Positions 25,957 through 35,282 of a stretch of 64,000 nucleotides of DNA are shown piece by piece. A program made the translations under genes and the position numbers. Source of the DNA: Bacillus sp. CH30_1T (GTDB lineage: Bacteria > Bacillota > Bacilli > Bacillales > Bacillaceae_B). The notes beneath the pieces were generated by a model. That model was not told where the DNA came from, made no database searches, and saw only the letters and a program-made list of their open reading frames with translations. The stretch is taken from contig NZ_VTUY01000001.1 in NCBI RefSeq assembly GCF_008364765.1, positions 373,526 to 437,525 on the forward strand. Direction: 5' to 3'. How positions within the stretch are numbered: the stretch's first letter is position 1; each line of letters begins with the position of its first letter.

Positions 25957-26014
25957 AACCGTTAACCTCCAAAAAAAATGCAAAAAGCATTTCCTTTTTT
26001 GAAGATTAACGGTT
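25957..26014 (-). promoter_or_regulatory. Nested hairpin in the leader of the OFA transporter gene
   Basis: Outer arms AACCGTTAA (25957-25965 and its complement 26006-26014) and inner arms AAATGC/GCATTT (25976-25981, 25987-25992). A GGAGG (25966-25970 on the minus strand) lies inside the fold, next to the outer stem. No T run follows, so it is more likely a leader structure than a terminator. Confidence 0.5.
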
Positions 26015-26285
26015 AAGAAACAGCAGGATTCGCTACTATTGGCCCAACAGTTAAAATCTTTTACCAAATCCCTTCATAAATATAACCGAAGACAGGATCG
26101 CTATCTCGTATCAAATTTATGTTACAGACTTGTGAACTTGTTAGAATAATAGCATGAAAATGCTTACATTTTCAACATTTTTTTAAATATTTAAAAAATA
26201 TCATTAAACTTTGTCACTTGTTTTATCAAATTGTTTGTGTTTAGATGTTACTAATTATTATTAACTATACATTGGGTGTGATGAT

Positions 26286-27080
26286 ATGGATCAGAATATG
26301 AGCCAAAAAAGGCCTATTTTGAAATATGTAGATGGTAGATTAAAAGATTTCGAAGATGACATAGTAATAGAATTTGCCCTAACCATTTTCATCAATGGAG
26401 AAGAATTTGCCACAATGGTGTGTACACCTACTCATTTAGAGGAACTCGTCGTAGGCTTTTTAGGCTCAGAAGGTGCCATTTTTTTCAAAGATGATATTAC
26501 AGACTTAAGTATAGATGAAAATGGAGGCTTTGCTTACGTAAAGTTAAAATCAAAGATCGATACAAGCCAAAAGCAATTTTCTAAACGTTTTATCGGATCT
26601 TGCTGTGGGAAAAGTAGACAGTTTTATCTTCAAAACGATGTTCGTACAGCTAAAACATCGATGATAAAAACGACCATTCATGCCAGCCAATGTATTCTCC
26701 TTATGACTATGATGCAGGAAAACAGTCATGTTTTTAAAAATACGGGTGGTGTGCACAATGCAGCACTTTGTACCCCTAATAAAATAATCATTGATCGAGC
26801 AGATATTGGAAGACATAATGCCCTTGATAAATTATATGGATATAGCTTAATAAACAAAATAGCCGTTCGAGATAAAATATTAGTATTCAGTGGTAGAATC
26901 TCTTCTGAAGTTTTATTAAAGGCTGCAAAAATTGGAGTTGGGATTGTTCTTTCCAAGTCTGCTCCTACAGATCTAGCCATTAAACTTGCAGAAGATTTAA
27001 ATATCACTACAGTTGGTTTCATACGTGGAAAATCATTCAATGTATATTCACATCCTCAACGAATAATAGATCAACCATAA
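26286..27080 (+). CDS. fdhD: Formate dehydrogenase accessory sulfurtransferase FdhD
   Basis: 264 residues. The motif Gly-Ser-Cys-Cys-Gly-Lys-Ser near residue 101 carries the sulfur-transferring cysteines; Thr-Gly-Gly-Val-His-Asn-Ala-Ala near 154 and Ile-Gly-Arg-His-Asn-Ala-Leu-Asp-Lys near 176 are FdhD signatures. It moves sulfur onto the molybdenum of the bis-MGD cofactor and is required by formate dehydrogenases, which supports the call for the enzyme at 21740. It starts the plus-strand pair with moaA. Confidence 0.95.
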   Translation: MDQNMSQKRPILKYVDGRLKDFEDDIVIEFALTIFINGEEFATMVCTPTHLEELVVGFLGSEGAIFFKDDITDLSIDENGGFAYVKLKSKIDTSQKQFSKRFIGSCCGKSRQFYLQNDVRTAKTSMIKTTIHASQCILLMTMMQENSHVFKNTGGVHNAALCTPNKIIIDRADIGRHNALDKLYGYSLINKIAVRDKILVFSGRISSEVLLKAAKIGVGIVLSKSAPTDLAIKLAEDLNITTVGFIRGKSFNVYSHPQRIIDQP

Positions 27081-27115
27081 TCGATTTGATCAAAAATGAA
27101 AGGGGGAACAACAAC

Positions 27116-28129
27116 ATGAATCAACCCGTTCTTGACACTTTAAAACGTCCTCTTCGTGATTTGCGGATTTCAGTTACGGATAAATGTAATTTCAGATGCA
27201 CGTATTGTATGCCCGCAGAGATTTTCGGACCTGATTATCCTTTTCTCCAAAAGGAACAATTACTCTCTTTCGAAGAGATTGAGCAGTTAGCAAAAATATT
27301 TGTTAAAGATCTTGGTGTGAAAAAAATTCGTATTACTGGTGGAGAGCCTTTGATGCGAAAGGACTTACCTGTTCTAATTCAAAAATTAAAGCAAATTGCC
27401 GGCTTGAATGATATCGCTATGACAACGAACGGATCTTTGTTACCAAAATTTGCAAATGACTTGAAAGCATCAGGTCTTGATCGTGTGTCTATTAGCCTTG
27501 ATTCGTTAAGTGATGAAGTATTCGGAAAGATTAATGGAAGAGGGATATCGGTTCAAACTGTGTTAGATGGAATTGAAGCCGCTTCCAACGCTGGGCTGAA
27601 GGTGAAAATTAATATGGTCGTTAAACGCGGGATGAACCATCATGAGATTGTTCCCATGGCTAAATTCTTCAGAAAAGAAGGACATATATTAAGGTTTATT
27701 GAGTATATGGATGTGGGAAATTCAAACAAGTGGAAACTTGATGATGTATATTCTAAAAAACAGATAATAGAAGAAATTCATCGAGTGATGCCTCTAGAAC
27801 CTATAGAGCCGAACTACATAGGTGAAGTTGCGAAAAGATTTCGATATGTGGGGAGCTCTGAAGAAATAGGAGTAATTTCTTCCGTATCTGACGCATTTTG
27901 CACTAACTGTAATCGAGCACGTCTATCAGCTGAAGGGAAATTGTACACCTGTTTGTTCGGATCAAGAGGGCATGATTTAAGAGCACTTGTCCGCTCTGAC
28001 TTAACAGATACCACTACAGCTGATGAAGTAAAGAATATATGGAGAGGACGTCACGACCGTTATTCAGAAGAGCGTGAAATTAAGGCTACCGATCGAAAGA
28101 AAGTTGAAATGCACCATATTGGAGGTTAA
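27116..28129 (+). CDS. moaA: GTP 3',8-cyclase MoaA
   Basis: 337 residues from ATG 27116, after AAAGGGGG; an earlier start at 27086 is not needed. The radical SAM cluster motif is Cys-Asn-Phe-Arg-Cys-Thr-Tyr-Cys near residue 23 and the second cluster uses Cys-Thr-Asn-Cys plus a Cys further on in Tyr-Thr-Cys-Leu-Phe-Gly. The GTP tail normally ends in Gly-Gly; here the end is His-Ile-Gly-Gly, intact. It acts with MoaC in the first step of cofactor synthesis. Confidence 0.96.
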   Translation: MNQPVLDTLKRPLRDLRISVTDKCNFRCTYCMPAEIFGPDYPFLQKEQLLSFEEIEQLAKIFVKDLGVKKIRITGGEPLMRKDLPVLIQKLKQIAGLNDIAMTTNGSLLPKFANDLKASGLDRVSISLDSLSDEVFGKINGRGISVQTVLDGIEAASNAGLKVKINMVVKRGMNHHEIVPMAKFFRKEGHILRFIEYMDVGNSNKWKLDDVYSKKQIIEEIHRVMPLEPIEPNYIGEVAKRFRYVGSSEEIGVISSVSDAFCTNCNRARLSAEGKLYTCLFGSRGHDLRALVRSDLTDTTTADEVKNIWRGRHDRYSEEREIKATDRKKVEMHHIGG

Positions 28130-28144
28130 ATTATATTGATATCA

Positions 28145-28183
28145 TAAAAAAGATGAAATGTGTTCTTTTTCATCTTTTTTTTT
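28145..28183 (+). terminator. Terminator of fdhD-moaA, shared with the convergent spo0E gene
   Basis: AAAAAAGATGAAA pairs with the T-rich right arm TTTTTCATCTTTTTT; the long T run suits the plus strand. The right side overlaps the end of the minus-strand gene. Confidence 0.85.
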
Positions 28184-28322
28184 GTATCAGAATCAGGAGG
28201 CTATCAAGTTCTTGACTTATCTTAATCGTTCTCTTATTATTCAATCCGTAATTACTAGCCGTTTGAATTAATTTTTTTCTCATTCCTTCTATACGCCTTT
28301 GCAACTCACATTCCTTCAACAT
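28170..28322 (-). CDS. Spo0E-family aspartyl-phosphate phosphatase
   Basis: 50 residues from ATG 28322, chosen because GGAGGAACAA directly precedes it; the frame is open for 22 more residues without a good site. It has the family helix pair: Ile-Glu-Gly-Met-Arg-Lys-Lys-Leu-Ile then Ser-Gln-Glu-Leu-Asp-Ser-Leu-Leu, the latter being the Spo0E active signature. Such proteins dephosphorylate Spo0A and delay sporulation. Its place inside the molybdenum island links entry to sporulation with this locus only by position. Confidence 0.85.
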   Translation of the reverse strand: MLKECELQRRIEGMRKKLIQTASNYGLNNKRTIKISQELDSLLILIQKKR

Positions 28323-28613
28323 TTGTTCCTCCGATATCCATGAATTGTTACGCTTGTAACTATAGTGGAATACCATTTTTGTCATCATTCCAATTACCCT
28401 GATCTAATGTAACCTCGCTTTTTCCCCATCCCTTATTTGCGTTTGAGTTCCATCTATACTTTTCTTTACAAATTAGTAGTTGACTTCATTTCAATTGATT
28501 GCAATATTTGTAGTAATTTAGCCCTTATATAGTATAAAATGATTACATATTAAAGTAAATTTAATAATATTGAATCTTTATTAACTTCTGCTTAACTATT
28601 GGAGCTGCTTTTT

Positions 28614-29510
28614 ATGAACATTGAACAAATTAAATATATTTTAGAGGTTACGAAAGCACGATCTATTACCAAAGCAGCTGCGAATCTGCACTTATCACCA
28701 TCGGCAGTGAGTCAATCTATTTCTCAACTAGAAAAGGAGTTGGGCATAACGATCTTCAATCGATCAAGGCAAGGCACAGTCCCAACTTTGGACGGAAAAA
28801 AGATCATTCGTATCGGAAATGAAATTCTAACGAAAATCGATGAGTTGTATAATGAATTTTCAACTGAGAAAAAGGAAAAATCACTCAGGGTGGGATGCGC
28901 TCCATCATTGACTTACATTGTCTATGATGCTTTTTTATTATTTAATAAGGAATACCCGTATGTTCATATTGAAATAAAGGAGATGAATATAGATGAAATG
29001 TTGAATGCAATGAAAGACGAGACGATCGATATTGCATTCTCCCCCTTTAGTCTAGAGGATCCAGCAACTTCTAATGTTCATAACTTCATACGTTTTCGTT
29101 CACTATATACTGGCTACATTTGTGTATGTGTGAGCAGTCGGTCACACCTCTACTATAAAAATTCCATTACACTAAAAGACTTAGAAAATGAGAAAATGGT
29201 GATGTACAGCTCAAATCGATCCATCACATTCAATACGGAACTTTTTACAAAAGTACCTATATTATTCACTTCAAATAATATTGAAGTGTTAAGAGCCGCG
29301 ATTATAGATGGACATGCTTCCTGTCTGATCTATAACTTTACTTTCAAAAATAATCAAGACGTGAAAAACGGGAATTTGGCTGTCATTCCTTTGAAAAATC
29401 CTGAGATAATCAATCACCAGTTTTGGACATTAATTCCTAAATCAAAAGGTATCTCCGCTGAAGCAGAGGAGTTTCAAAAAAAGGTGATGTTTATATTAAA
29501 TGAATCGTAA
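28614..29510 (+). CDS. LysR-family transcriptional regulator
   Basis: 298 residues from ATG 28614 after GGAG. Residues 1-60 form the winged helix-turn-helix (Ser-Ile-Thr-Lys-Ala-Ala-Ala-Asn-Leu-His-Leu-Ser-Pro-Ser-Ala-Val-Ser), the rest a periplasmic-binding-like effector domain. It is the last gene of the island and could regulate the formate or molybdenum genes, but no neighbour is divergent in the usual LysR way, so the target is open. The gene is AT-rich like the rest of the island. Confidence 0.85.
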   Translation: MNIEQIKYILEVTKARSITKAAANLHLSPSAVSQSISQLEKELGITIFNRSRQGTVPTLDGKKIIRIGNEILTKIDELYNEFSTEKKEKSLRVGCAPSLTYIVYDAFLLFNKEYPYVHIEIKEMNIDEMLNAMKDETIDIAFSPFSLEDPATSNVHNFIRFRSLYTGYICVCVSSRSHLYYKNSITLKDLENEKMVMYSSNRSITFNTELFTKVPILFTSNNIEVLRAAIIDGHASCLIYNFTFKNNQDVKNGNLAVIPLKNPEIINHQFWTLIPKSKGISAEAEEFQKKVMFILNES

Positions 29511-29527
29511 CCCCCCTCCCCATAAAT

Positions 29528-29561
29528 AACGATGATGGCTACTAAGCTCTCATCGTTTTAT
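29528..29561 (+). terminator. Terminator of the LysR gene
   Basis: Arms AACGATGA and TCATCGTT with TTATT after. It marks the right edge of the AT-rich island. Confidence 0.75.
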
Positions 29562-29575
29562 TGGGCTGAAACATC

Positions 29576-30133
29576 CTACTCCCCTGCATTCAGATAATAC
29601 ACCAAATTATCCGTCCACTTCCCAAACTCATAAATGAATCCTTTCCGCGTGCACTCATACTGCATGCCGACACTTTCTGCAAGTCTAATCGATGGCGCGT
29701 TGTCCAGATTGATATGGGCCTCGATCCGGTGATAATTCAATTTCACAAAAGCCAGCTGAAGGGCTGCCTTCACCGCTTCTTTCCCGTAGCCACGGTTCCA
29801 GTAACGATTATGTATCGTGTAACCGACCCTGCCCCAGTTAAAGTTGTACCGCATCAGAGTGGAAAAGTCGATGGTCCCAATATTCGCGCCACTACCTTTA
29901 AGAAAGATCCCCAGAATATAGACCTGGTCCCGATTGATCATCTCATCATGCTTCACAAGCATCTCCCGGAACCAAAACTCCGTGCACTCACTCATGTCCT
30001 GATAGCCAACGTCATATTTATGCTGGGATGGGAGCCTGTTCAGATGTTCCCTTAACCAGTTTGGGTAATCCCTGTTTACAAAGGGTCTGATGACCAGCCT
30101 TGGTGTTTCGATGGTTAAGTCCTTATGTTTCAT
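29576..30133 (-). CDS. GNAT N-acetyltransferase (RimJ/RimL type)
   Basis: 185 residues from ATG 30133, after GGGAGGGG; the frame continues 15 residues upstream without a site. It opens with Ile-Glu-Thr-Pro-Arg-Leu-Val-Ile-Arg-Pro-Phe, the usual RimJ/RimL start, and binds acetyl-CoA through Asn-Arg-Gly-Tyr-Gly-Lys-Glu-Ala near residue 115. The acceptor is unknown; ribosomal-protein or small-molecule amines are typical. Confidence 0.88.
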   Translation of the reverse strand: MKHKDLTIETPRLVIRPFVNRDYPNWLREHLNRLPSQHKYDVGYQDMSECTEFWFREMLVKHDEMINRDQVYILGIFLKGSGANIGTIDFSTLMRYNFNWGRVGYTIHNRYWNRGYGKEAVKAALQLAFVKLNYHRIEAHINLDNAPSIRLAESVGMQYECTRKGFIYEFGKWTDNLVYYLNAGE

Positions 30134-30207
30134 CCTTGCCCCTCCCTTTTCGTTTATTTCTATTATTAATAGTATCAATCTGCCATTTAGAATGGTAGTC
30201 CTTTTTC

Positions 30208-30245
30208 AAAAAAACGGAAGGCGTCCCTCTGCTGAGAAACGCCCT
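30208..30245 (-). terminator. Terminator of the 57-residue membrane protein gene
   Basis: Minus-strand hairpin with GGCGT/ACGCC-type arms (30220-30224 and 30239-30243) followed by a T run. Confidence 0.65.
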
Positions 30246-30250
30246 CATCA

Positions 30251-30424
30251 TTACTTGTCTTTATACCATTCTTCCTCTAATTCCTTCTCAATCTGCTCAT
30301 CGGACAAGTATTCTTCATCCAACTGCTGCACATGCTCGGTGATCCGGTTAAGCTTGGAATGCACGACCCAAAGGCTGATTACCACGACTGCCATGAATAA
30401 AACGAGGATGAGTTCAAATTCCAT
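30251..30424 (-). CDS. Small membrane protein, 57 residues
   Basis: Not a family I recognise, but it has a good ribosome site (AAAGGAGG ten bases before the ATG), a hydrophobic segment at residues 4-21 (Leu-Ile-Leu-Val-Leu-Phe-Met-Ala-Val-Val) and an acidic helical tail (Asp-Glu-Gln-Ile-Glu-Lys-Glu-Leu-Glu-Glu-Glu-Trp). The gene ends just before a terminator, so it is a separate unit. Confidence 0.7.
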   Translation of the reverse strand: MEFELILVLFMAVVVISLWVVHSKLNRITEHVQQLDEEYLSDEQIEKELEEEWYKDK

Positions 30425-30520
30425 ATAATCGATGCCTCCTTTACCTATGTTTATTAATTAAACACGGGAAAAAGAAGGGTTTAGGGAGAAAAAAGGCGGA
30501 AAGGTTCGAAAGTCCTCTTT

Positions 30521-31117
30521 TCATCCGGAACTCACGAAATACCAGTGTTCATCCAACTTTTCTATCTCGTTAAATTCCCCTCCAAAGTCACCTGTACGGG
30601 GTCTCTCCCCTGATGACGAATAGACAAACCCGGAGAAACTATCCAATATCCCCCGAAAGGTAAAGAAAAGGACCTTCATATCATTCTCCTTCTTCTCTAC
30701 TAGAATATCGCCTCCACCTTTAGACACACCATGGTATTCCCCGGGGAGGTGAATGATAGAGTCATTGTAGGGTACATTCGGGGTAATTGCCCCTTCATTT
30801 ATTTTATTCACCACACTCATTCGATCATCATGATTTCTCTTGAAATCCATCTCCAATATGACCTTTGTGAAAGGGAAAAAAATCATGAAGATAACGGTCA
30901 GTACTTGAATGAAGAGCGGTTTCCAGTTCTTGTTTTTAAAAACGGTTATAAAAGCGAAAATCGTTATGACCAGGAAAAAACCTCCTGCCATCAACCAAAG
31001 AAAAGGCATCAAGAACGGAGTCAGGATGTGGACGAGTTCCCACTGAAAAAACGCCAGTGCCACCATCATCACACTGCTTACTAAGGACAATACAAGAATG
31101 ATATTTCCCTTCTTCAA
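30521..31117 (-). CDS. Unrecognised membrane protein downstream of proS
   Basis: About 198 residues from TTG 31117 (GAAGG five bases upstream), directly after the proS stop, so probably co-transcribed with proS. Three hydrophobic segments fill residues 5-90, then comes an outside-facing domain of about 110 residues rich in Gly, Ser and charged residues, with Gly-Glu-Tyr-His-Gly-Val and Gly-Gly-Asp-Ile. An alternative start at 31132 overlaps proS. No family comes to mind. Confidence 0.65.
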   Translation of the reverse strand: MKKGNIILVLSLVSSVMMVALAFFQWELVHILTPFLMPFLWLMAGGFFLVITIFAFITVFKNKNWKPLFIQVLTVIFMIFFPFTKVILEMDFKRNHDDRMSVVNKINEGAITPNVPYNDSIIHLPGEYHGVSKGGGDILVEKKENDMKVLFFTFRGILDSFSGFVYSSSGERPRTGDFGGEFNEIEKLDEHWYFVSSG

Positions 31118-32544
31118 TATGCCTTCGCCCAATAAACCAAGTATTTCACATCCCTTTCACAGCACACACATGTATCCGACACCTGCCCCTGCTCAAACGG
31201 CATGCATCGAGAGGTGGCACTTGTTTCTTCCTTGATCTTATCTTCACAAGCCCGGTCCCCGCACCACATCGCTTTGACGAATCCTCCTTTATCCCTAACC
31301 GTCGTTTTGAATTCTTCAAACGTTTTGGCTATCGTTGTTTTTTCATCGCGATGAGCTTTCGCTTTTTCTAAAAGGTTGTGTTGAATGTCCTCCAGAAGTT
31401 CAGTGACTTTCACATCCAGTTCTTCCATCGCGACCGTGGCTTTCTCACCTGTATCACGTCTCGCCAGTACGACCTGCCCGTTTTCGATGTCCCGTGGACC
31501 GACCTCCAGGCGAAGTGGGATACCCTTCATTTCATATTCATTAAACTTCCAGCCCGGCTTTTTATCACTCGCATCGATGTCAACGCGGGCAATACCGGCA
31601 AGCTGGCTTTTCAAGTTATAGGCAAAATCAAGGACGCCTTCTTTGTGCTGGGCAATTGGTACAATCATCAGCTGAGTCGGCGCAATCCTCGGTGGAACGA
31701 CCAGGCCACGATCATCCCCGTGGACCATGATCATGGCACCGATGATGCGGGTTGTGAATCCCCAGGATGTTTGCTGCACGTACTGAAGCTTCCCATCACG
31801 GTCGGTGAATTGAATGCCGAAAGCTTTCGCAAACCCGTCACCTAAATGGTGGGAAGTTCCTGATTGCAGGGCTTTTCCGTCATGCATCAGGCTTTCGATC
31901 GTATACGTATATTTTGCACCGGCAAATTTTTCTTTTTCTGTTTTTTGACCCTTGATGACAGGGATCGCCAGCAGCTCTTCACAAAGCTCCGCGTAGACCT
32001 CCAGCATTTTCACCGTTTCATCATGAGCCTCCTGATCTGTTTCATGACATGTATGACCCTCCTGCCATAGAAATTCCAATGTCCTCAGGAATGGACGGGT
32101 GGTCTTTTCCCAACGGACCACATTTGCCCATTGGTTATAAAGCTTAGGCAGGTCACGGTAGGAATGGATGATGTTTTTGTAGTGCTCCCCGAACAATACC
32201 TCTGACGTCGGACGCACGCATAACCGTTCCGCTAACTCCTCTTCTCCTCCATGAGTCACCCATGCCACTTCAGGCGCGAAGCCTTCGATATGATCCTTCT
32301 CTTTCTGAAGAAGGCTTTCCGGTATGAATAGTGGCATATACACATTTTCATGCCCTGTTTCTTTTATTTTTGCATCAAGGGCATCTTTGATATTTTCCCA
32401 AAGTGCGTATCCGTAAGGTCTGATGATCATCGACCCGCGGACGCTTGAGTAATCGATCAGCTCCGCCTTCGTCACGACATCCGTATACCACTGGGCGAAG
32501 TCTTCCTCCATGCCCGTTACATCTTTTACAAATTCTTTTGCCAT
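31114..32544 (-). CDS. proS: Prolyl-tRNA synthetase, eukaryotic/archaeal type (ProS type 3)
   Basis: 476 residues from ATG 32544, preceded by GAGGTG; an ATG 15 bases earlier is not well placed. Class II motifs are present: [10 protein letters not shown] (motif 2 area) and [10 protein letters not shown] (motif 3 area). It lacks the insertion domain of ordinary bacterial ProRS and ends in a Cys-rich segment (Trp-Cys-Gly-Asp-Arg-Ala-Cys, then Cys-Val-Cys-Cys) with a C-terminal Tyr, as in the eukaryote-type enzymes. Such enzymes in Bacillus are often a second copy under a T-box, used when proline is scarce. A T-box lies upstream (32727-32955). Confidence 0.95.
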   Translation of the reverse strand: MAKEFVKDVTGMEEDFAQWYTDVVTKAELIDYSSVRGSMIIRPYGYALWENIKDALDAKIKETGHENVYMPLFIPESLLQKEKDHIEGFAPEVAWVTHGGEEELAERLCVRPTSEVLFGEHYKNIIHSYRDLPKLYNQWANVVRWEKTTRPFLRTLEFLWQEGHTCHETDQEAHDETVKMLEVYAELCEELLAIPVIKGQKTEKEKFAGAKYTYTIESLMHDGKALQSGTSHHLGDGFAKAFGIQFTDRDGKLQYVQQTSWGFTTRIIGAMIMVHGDDRGLVVPPRIAPTQLMIVPIAQHKEGVLDFAYNLKSQLAGIARVDIDASDKKPGWKFNEYEMKGIPLRLEVGPRDIENGQVVLARRDTGEKATVAMEELDVKVTELLEDIQHNLLEKAKAHRDEKTTIAKTFEEFKTTVRDKGGFVKAMWCGDRACEDKIKEETSATSRCMPFEQGQVSDTCVCCERDVKYLVYWAKAY

Positions 32545-32576
32545 TTGTGTGCACCTCATTTTTCGTTGGATTGATT

Positions 32577-32710
32577 TTTTCAGCGAAATTTGGATATATC
32601 AGCGGAATTTTCGTTTTATCAGCGAAATCCTGAATTTATCAGCGAAATTTTCATTTTATCAGCGAAATCCCGGATTTATCAGCGAAATTTTCATTTTATC
32701 AGCGAATCGC
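32577..32710. repeat. 20-bp periodic array, core ATCAGCGAAAT, in the proS leader
   Basis: Seven copies of CAGCGAAAT-like units at exactly 20-bp steps (32581, 32601, 32621, 32641, 32661, 32681, 32701). The outer ten bases alternate: TTTTCATTT-like tails after every second copy and CCYGRATT-like tails after the others, giving a 40-bp higher-order repeat. The array lies between the T-box terminator and the proS start, so it is transcribed in the proS leader. Confidence 0.9.
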
Positions 32711-32726
32711 CATCACCCATAAAACA

Positions 32727-32955
32727 AAAAAGCCCCGCTTCTCATCAGGGACCATTTCTGGCGGTACCACCCTGATTCAAAGCAAAGCTTTACACTCATT
32801 CCATGATAACGGTATCGGACCGCTGATATCTTCATTCGATACAGAACTTAGAGGCAGGTTCAAAGGTTCATCAATGGGAGCTTTTCACCAATCCGCTCCC
32901 TCTCTGAAAAGACAAGATCCCTTTACTGATCCTCGGCAATGTTTCAGTTATTTTA
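32727..32955 (-). ncRNA. T-box riboswitch upstream of proS
   Basis: The antiterminator T-box sequence AGGGTGGTACCGCC is seen at 32760-32773 on the minus strand, followed by a terminator ending in a T run at about 32725. The upstream 180 bases hold stem I. The specifier region reads GAACCTGCCTC, so the codon is most likely CCT (32856-32858, minus), proline, in agreement with the gene. Uncharged tRNA-Pro would favour readthrough into proS. The specifier call is an inference from position. Confidence 0.9.
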
Positions 32956-32994
32956 GATGATTATATATAGATATACAGAGGCTGTCAATATTTG

Positions 32995-34020
32995 TTACAA
33001 AGAATAAATCCTCTCCATCTCCCGACTAAAGAATTCATTTCCATTCCTCTCATCAAAATCCCCTGCTATCTCTTCCGCAATCTCACACATCACATCAATG
33101 GCAAATCCCGGACGATGACCGGCTTCCACAAGCTTACTGTGAAGAACAATCGCACTCATATAAAAGTAAAACATCCCATAAGGATCCTTCCCACTATCCG
33201 CATATTCGATGTGACGCTCTAAAACTTTAATTCCTCTGACAGGTTCCGTTAAGGCAAGAAACCTGATATGTTCGGAAGCTTCGACTAAAAAGTGTGGCTT
33301 ATCATAAATGAAAAAGTATCCTTCCGACTGATAGCGCGAGGCTTCCTCCACTCGACCATCTTCATGATAAGGTAAGAGCAGCTTACTATAGGTCAAGTGG
33401 GGGATTTCACCACATGTCACTTCCTTTGATAATATAAGCATTTCAATGGGGCGGGCTTTTTCCATTTCCCCGGTTAAATAAAAATACTCAAGCTGTGTCT
33501 GGTATTCACAGGCTTCACAGTCCGAAAGGGAATCCCTTTCCGCTGCCATCCACTTTTGATAATACTCTTCCGCTTCCTCTACATTCCCTGTTTTCAACGC
33601 ACGTTTATGCTGATGCTGATAAAAGGGGCGCAGACTATAGCCATAACGGTCATATGCTTCTTGAAAGTCACTGAAAAAGGCATCTAACAGTTCCGTGTCA
33701 ATGCCGGGCATCTTCACCAGATGCTCCGCCATCCATTTATATATCCAGAAGAAGCTTTCCACCCAATCCTGCAGGTTCTCTTCATTATCTAAAAAGAAGC
33801 CGTTGCACCACTCAAAATGATCGAATAATTCCTCATACTCCCCAAGATAGTTGACGGTCCTCATAATTCCGAACCGGCAGCAAAACTCCTTATAGAGGTC
33901 CTTTTCTTTCTGCGCAATGAACAACAGATCCTCTAAACTGTTCCACTTCTCATAACTTGCTTCTTCCCGGTGCATCAACTCTTCCCACCGGTCCCAGTAC
34001 TGATCTGCCGTCATCTTCAT
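32995..34020 (-). CDS. Unrecognised helical-repeat protein
   Basis: 341 residues, all helical by appearance, with Trp/Tyr/Phe-rich repeat-like stretches such as Trp-Glu-Glu-Leu-Met-His-Arg-Glu, Tyr-Gln-Lys-Trp-Met-Ala-Ala-Glu and Glu-Glu-Ala-Ser-Arg-Tyr-Gln that suggest a TPR-like solenoid. Internal cysteines cluster in Ser-Asp-Cys-Glu-Ala-Cys-Glu-Tyr near residue 167. No signal peptide or span. It lies between two T-box-regulated genes but has no leader of that kind; a run of Gs (AGGGGGGG) serves as ribosome site. Function unknown. Confidence 0.65.
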   Translation of the reverse strand: MKMTADQYWDRWEELMHREEASYEKWNSLEDLLFIAQKEKDLYKEFCCRFGIMRTVNYLGEYEELFDHFEWCNGFFLDNEENLQDWVESFFWIYKWMAEHLVKMPGIDTELLDAFFSDFQEAYDRYGYSLRPFYQHQHKRALKTGNVEEAEEYYQKWMAAERDSLSDCEACEYQTQLEYFYLTGEMEKARPIEMLILSKEVTCGEIPHLTYSKLLLPYHEDGRVEEASRYQSEGYFFIYDKPHFLVEASEHIRFLALTEPVRGIKVLERHIEYADSGKDPYGMFYFYMSAIVLHSKLVEAGHRPGFAIDVMCEIAEEIAGDFDERNGNEFFSREMERIYSL

Positions 34021-34048
34021 CCCCGTGCCCCCCCTTTTTAGTTCTTTT

Positions 34049-35260
34049 TTATTTATTATAACATTCAGAATAATTATATAACCGTTTTTTCATGGAGAAC
34101 ACACATAGGGCCACTGTAACGCCTGCCATGATCATCGACCCCGCTAACACCACAAAACGGATCGATACCACTTCGGCTCCCACTCCAATAAGTACCGTGG
34201 AAAGGATGACCAGTACCCCTTCCAGCAATCCATATATACTGCCAACCCGCCCCATGATCTCAGCGGGTATGTGTTCTTGATAAAAGGTTTCAAACCCTGT
34301 CGTCGCAAAGGCCAGTGCGAAGGATAAAACAGAGAACCCGATCGCCGCTAACAAGAAACCATTTGAAAAAGAATACATCAGATATCCAGCCGAAACCCCA
34401 AGGGAACCAACCCCCATAAGATACATATGATGGAGCTTGTGGGAAAGGACCGTGTTCAGGATCGACCCCAGTACAAACCCTCCCCCTGCTATACTCACGA
34501 GAAATCCATACGTGCTGTTTGATAGATGCAGCACCTCTTTTGAAAATGCCGCCTCAAGGGAATCAATCGCCGCCGTCATCACCAGCATACAACTGAACAA
34601 GACATAAAGGATCATCACATAAGCGGTGCGCCGGCTGAACCTCCACACCACCCGCCAATCCCCTTTGATGACATCCCATTTGGTATCACCTGTATCAACG
34701 GGGATCCCATCCTCAAGCTTCGGTAGAAAGAGGGTGATCACTCCTGATAAAAAGAGGGCCAGTGCATTCATATAAAGGGCAAACCCCGGTGTCCCCATCA
34801 TGAACATCAGTCCGGCAATTCCCGGTCCAATGAGAAACGCACCAGATCCGATCAACCCCCGGAGAGCATTGAATCGCTGTCTGTTCCCCCGTGGGATGAA
34901 GGCTGTGATGTACGCCATGGATGCCGGATAAAACATGGCACTTCCCATATTGATGATCAACACAACCGCATACACCCACCAACTCGACGAAAGAAAAGGC
35001 AGTACCGCAATCAGCATCCCTCTGAAAAAATCAAGCCCTGCCATCAGATTCCGCTTGTTGACCCGGTCAATCAAGCTTCCCGCCCAGGCATTTGTCAAAA
35101 GGGCCGCCACAGGCTTCAATACATATAAAATCACCACTGCCAAGGGTGATCCCCATTCATCCAATACAATCAAATTAAGGGCGATTAAATAAATCCACCC
35201 TCCTACATTCGAAATCCCGATACCTGCTAGCAGCAATAAAGGATACTTCCACTTCCTCAT
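34049..35260 (-). CDS. MFS transporter under T-box control
   Basis: 403 residues; GAGGAGG lies eight bases before the ATG. Twelve spans are visible with the loop 2-3 motif Gly-Ser-Leu-Ile-Asp-Arg-Val-Asn-Lys-Arg near residue 62 and the loop 8-9 region near 290. It looks like the DHA3/YfiS-type efflux carriers rather than an amino-acid permease. Unexpectedly it follows a T-box leader (35283-35575), which ties its expression to an uncharged tRNA. It could import or export an amino-acid related compound or an aminoacyl-tRNA-linked antibiotic. Confidence 0.85.
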   Translation of the reverse strand: MRKWKYPLLLLAGIGISNVGGWIYLIALNLIVLDEWGSPLAVVILYVLKPVAALLTNAWAGSLIDRVNKRNLMAGLDFFRGMLIAVLPFLSSSWWVYAVVLIINMGSAMFYPASMAYITAFIPRGNRQRFNALRGLIGSGAFLIGPGIAGLMFMMGTPGFALYMNALALFLSGVITLFLPKLEDGIPVDTGDTKWDVIKGDWRVVWRFSRRTAYVMILYVLFSCMLVMTAAIDSLEAAFSKEVLHLSNSTYGFLVSIAGGGFVLGSILNTVLSHKLHHMYLMGVGSLGVSAGYLMYSFSNGFLLAAIGFSVLSFALAFATTGFETFYQEHIPAEIMGRVGSIYGLLEGVLVILSTVLIGVGAEVVSIRFVVLAGSMIMAGVTVALCVFSMKKRLYNYSECYNK

Positions 35261-35282
35261 TGGTTATTCCTCCTCGCGATAT

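Noticed and set aside
25922-25990. N-terminal extension of the OFA transporter
   Set aside because: The extended frame passes through the leader hairpin and lacks a ribosome site; ATG 25921 gives the usual OFA start.
31378-31845. 155-residue open frame on the plus strand inside proS
   Set aside because: Antisense shadow of a clearly functional synthetase gene.
32577-32710. CRISPR-like array
   Set aside because: Units are 20 bp in total with no unique spacers and no cas genes; it is a phased degenerate repeat.
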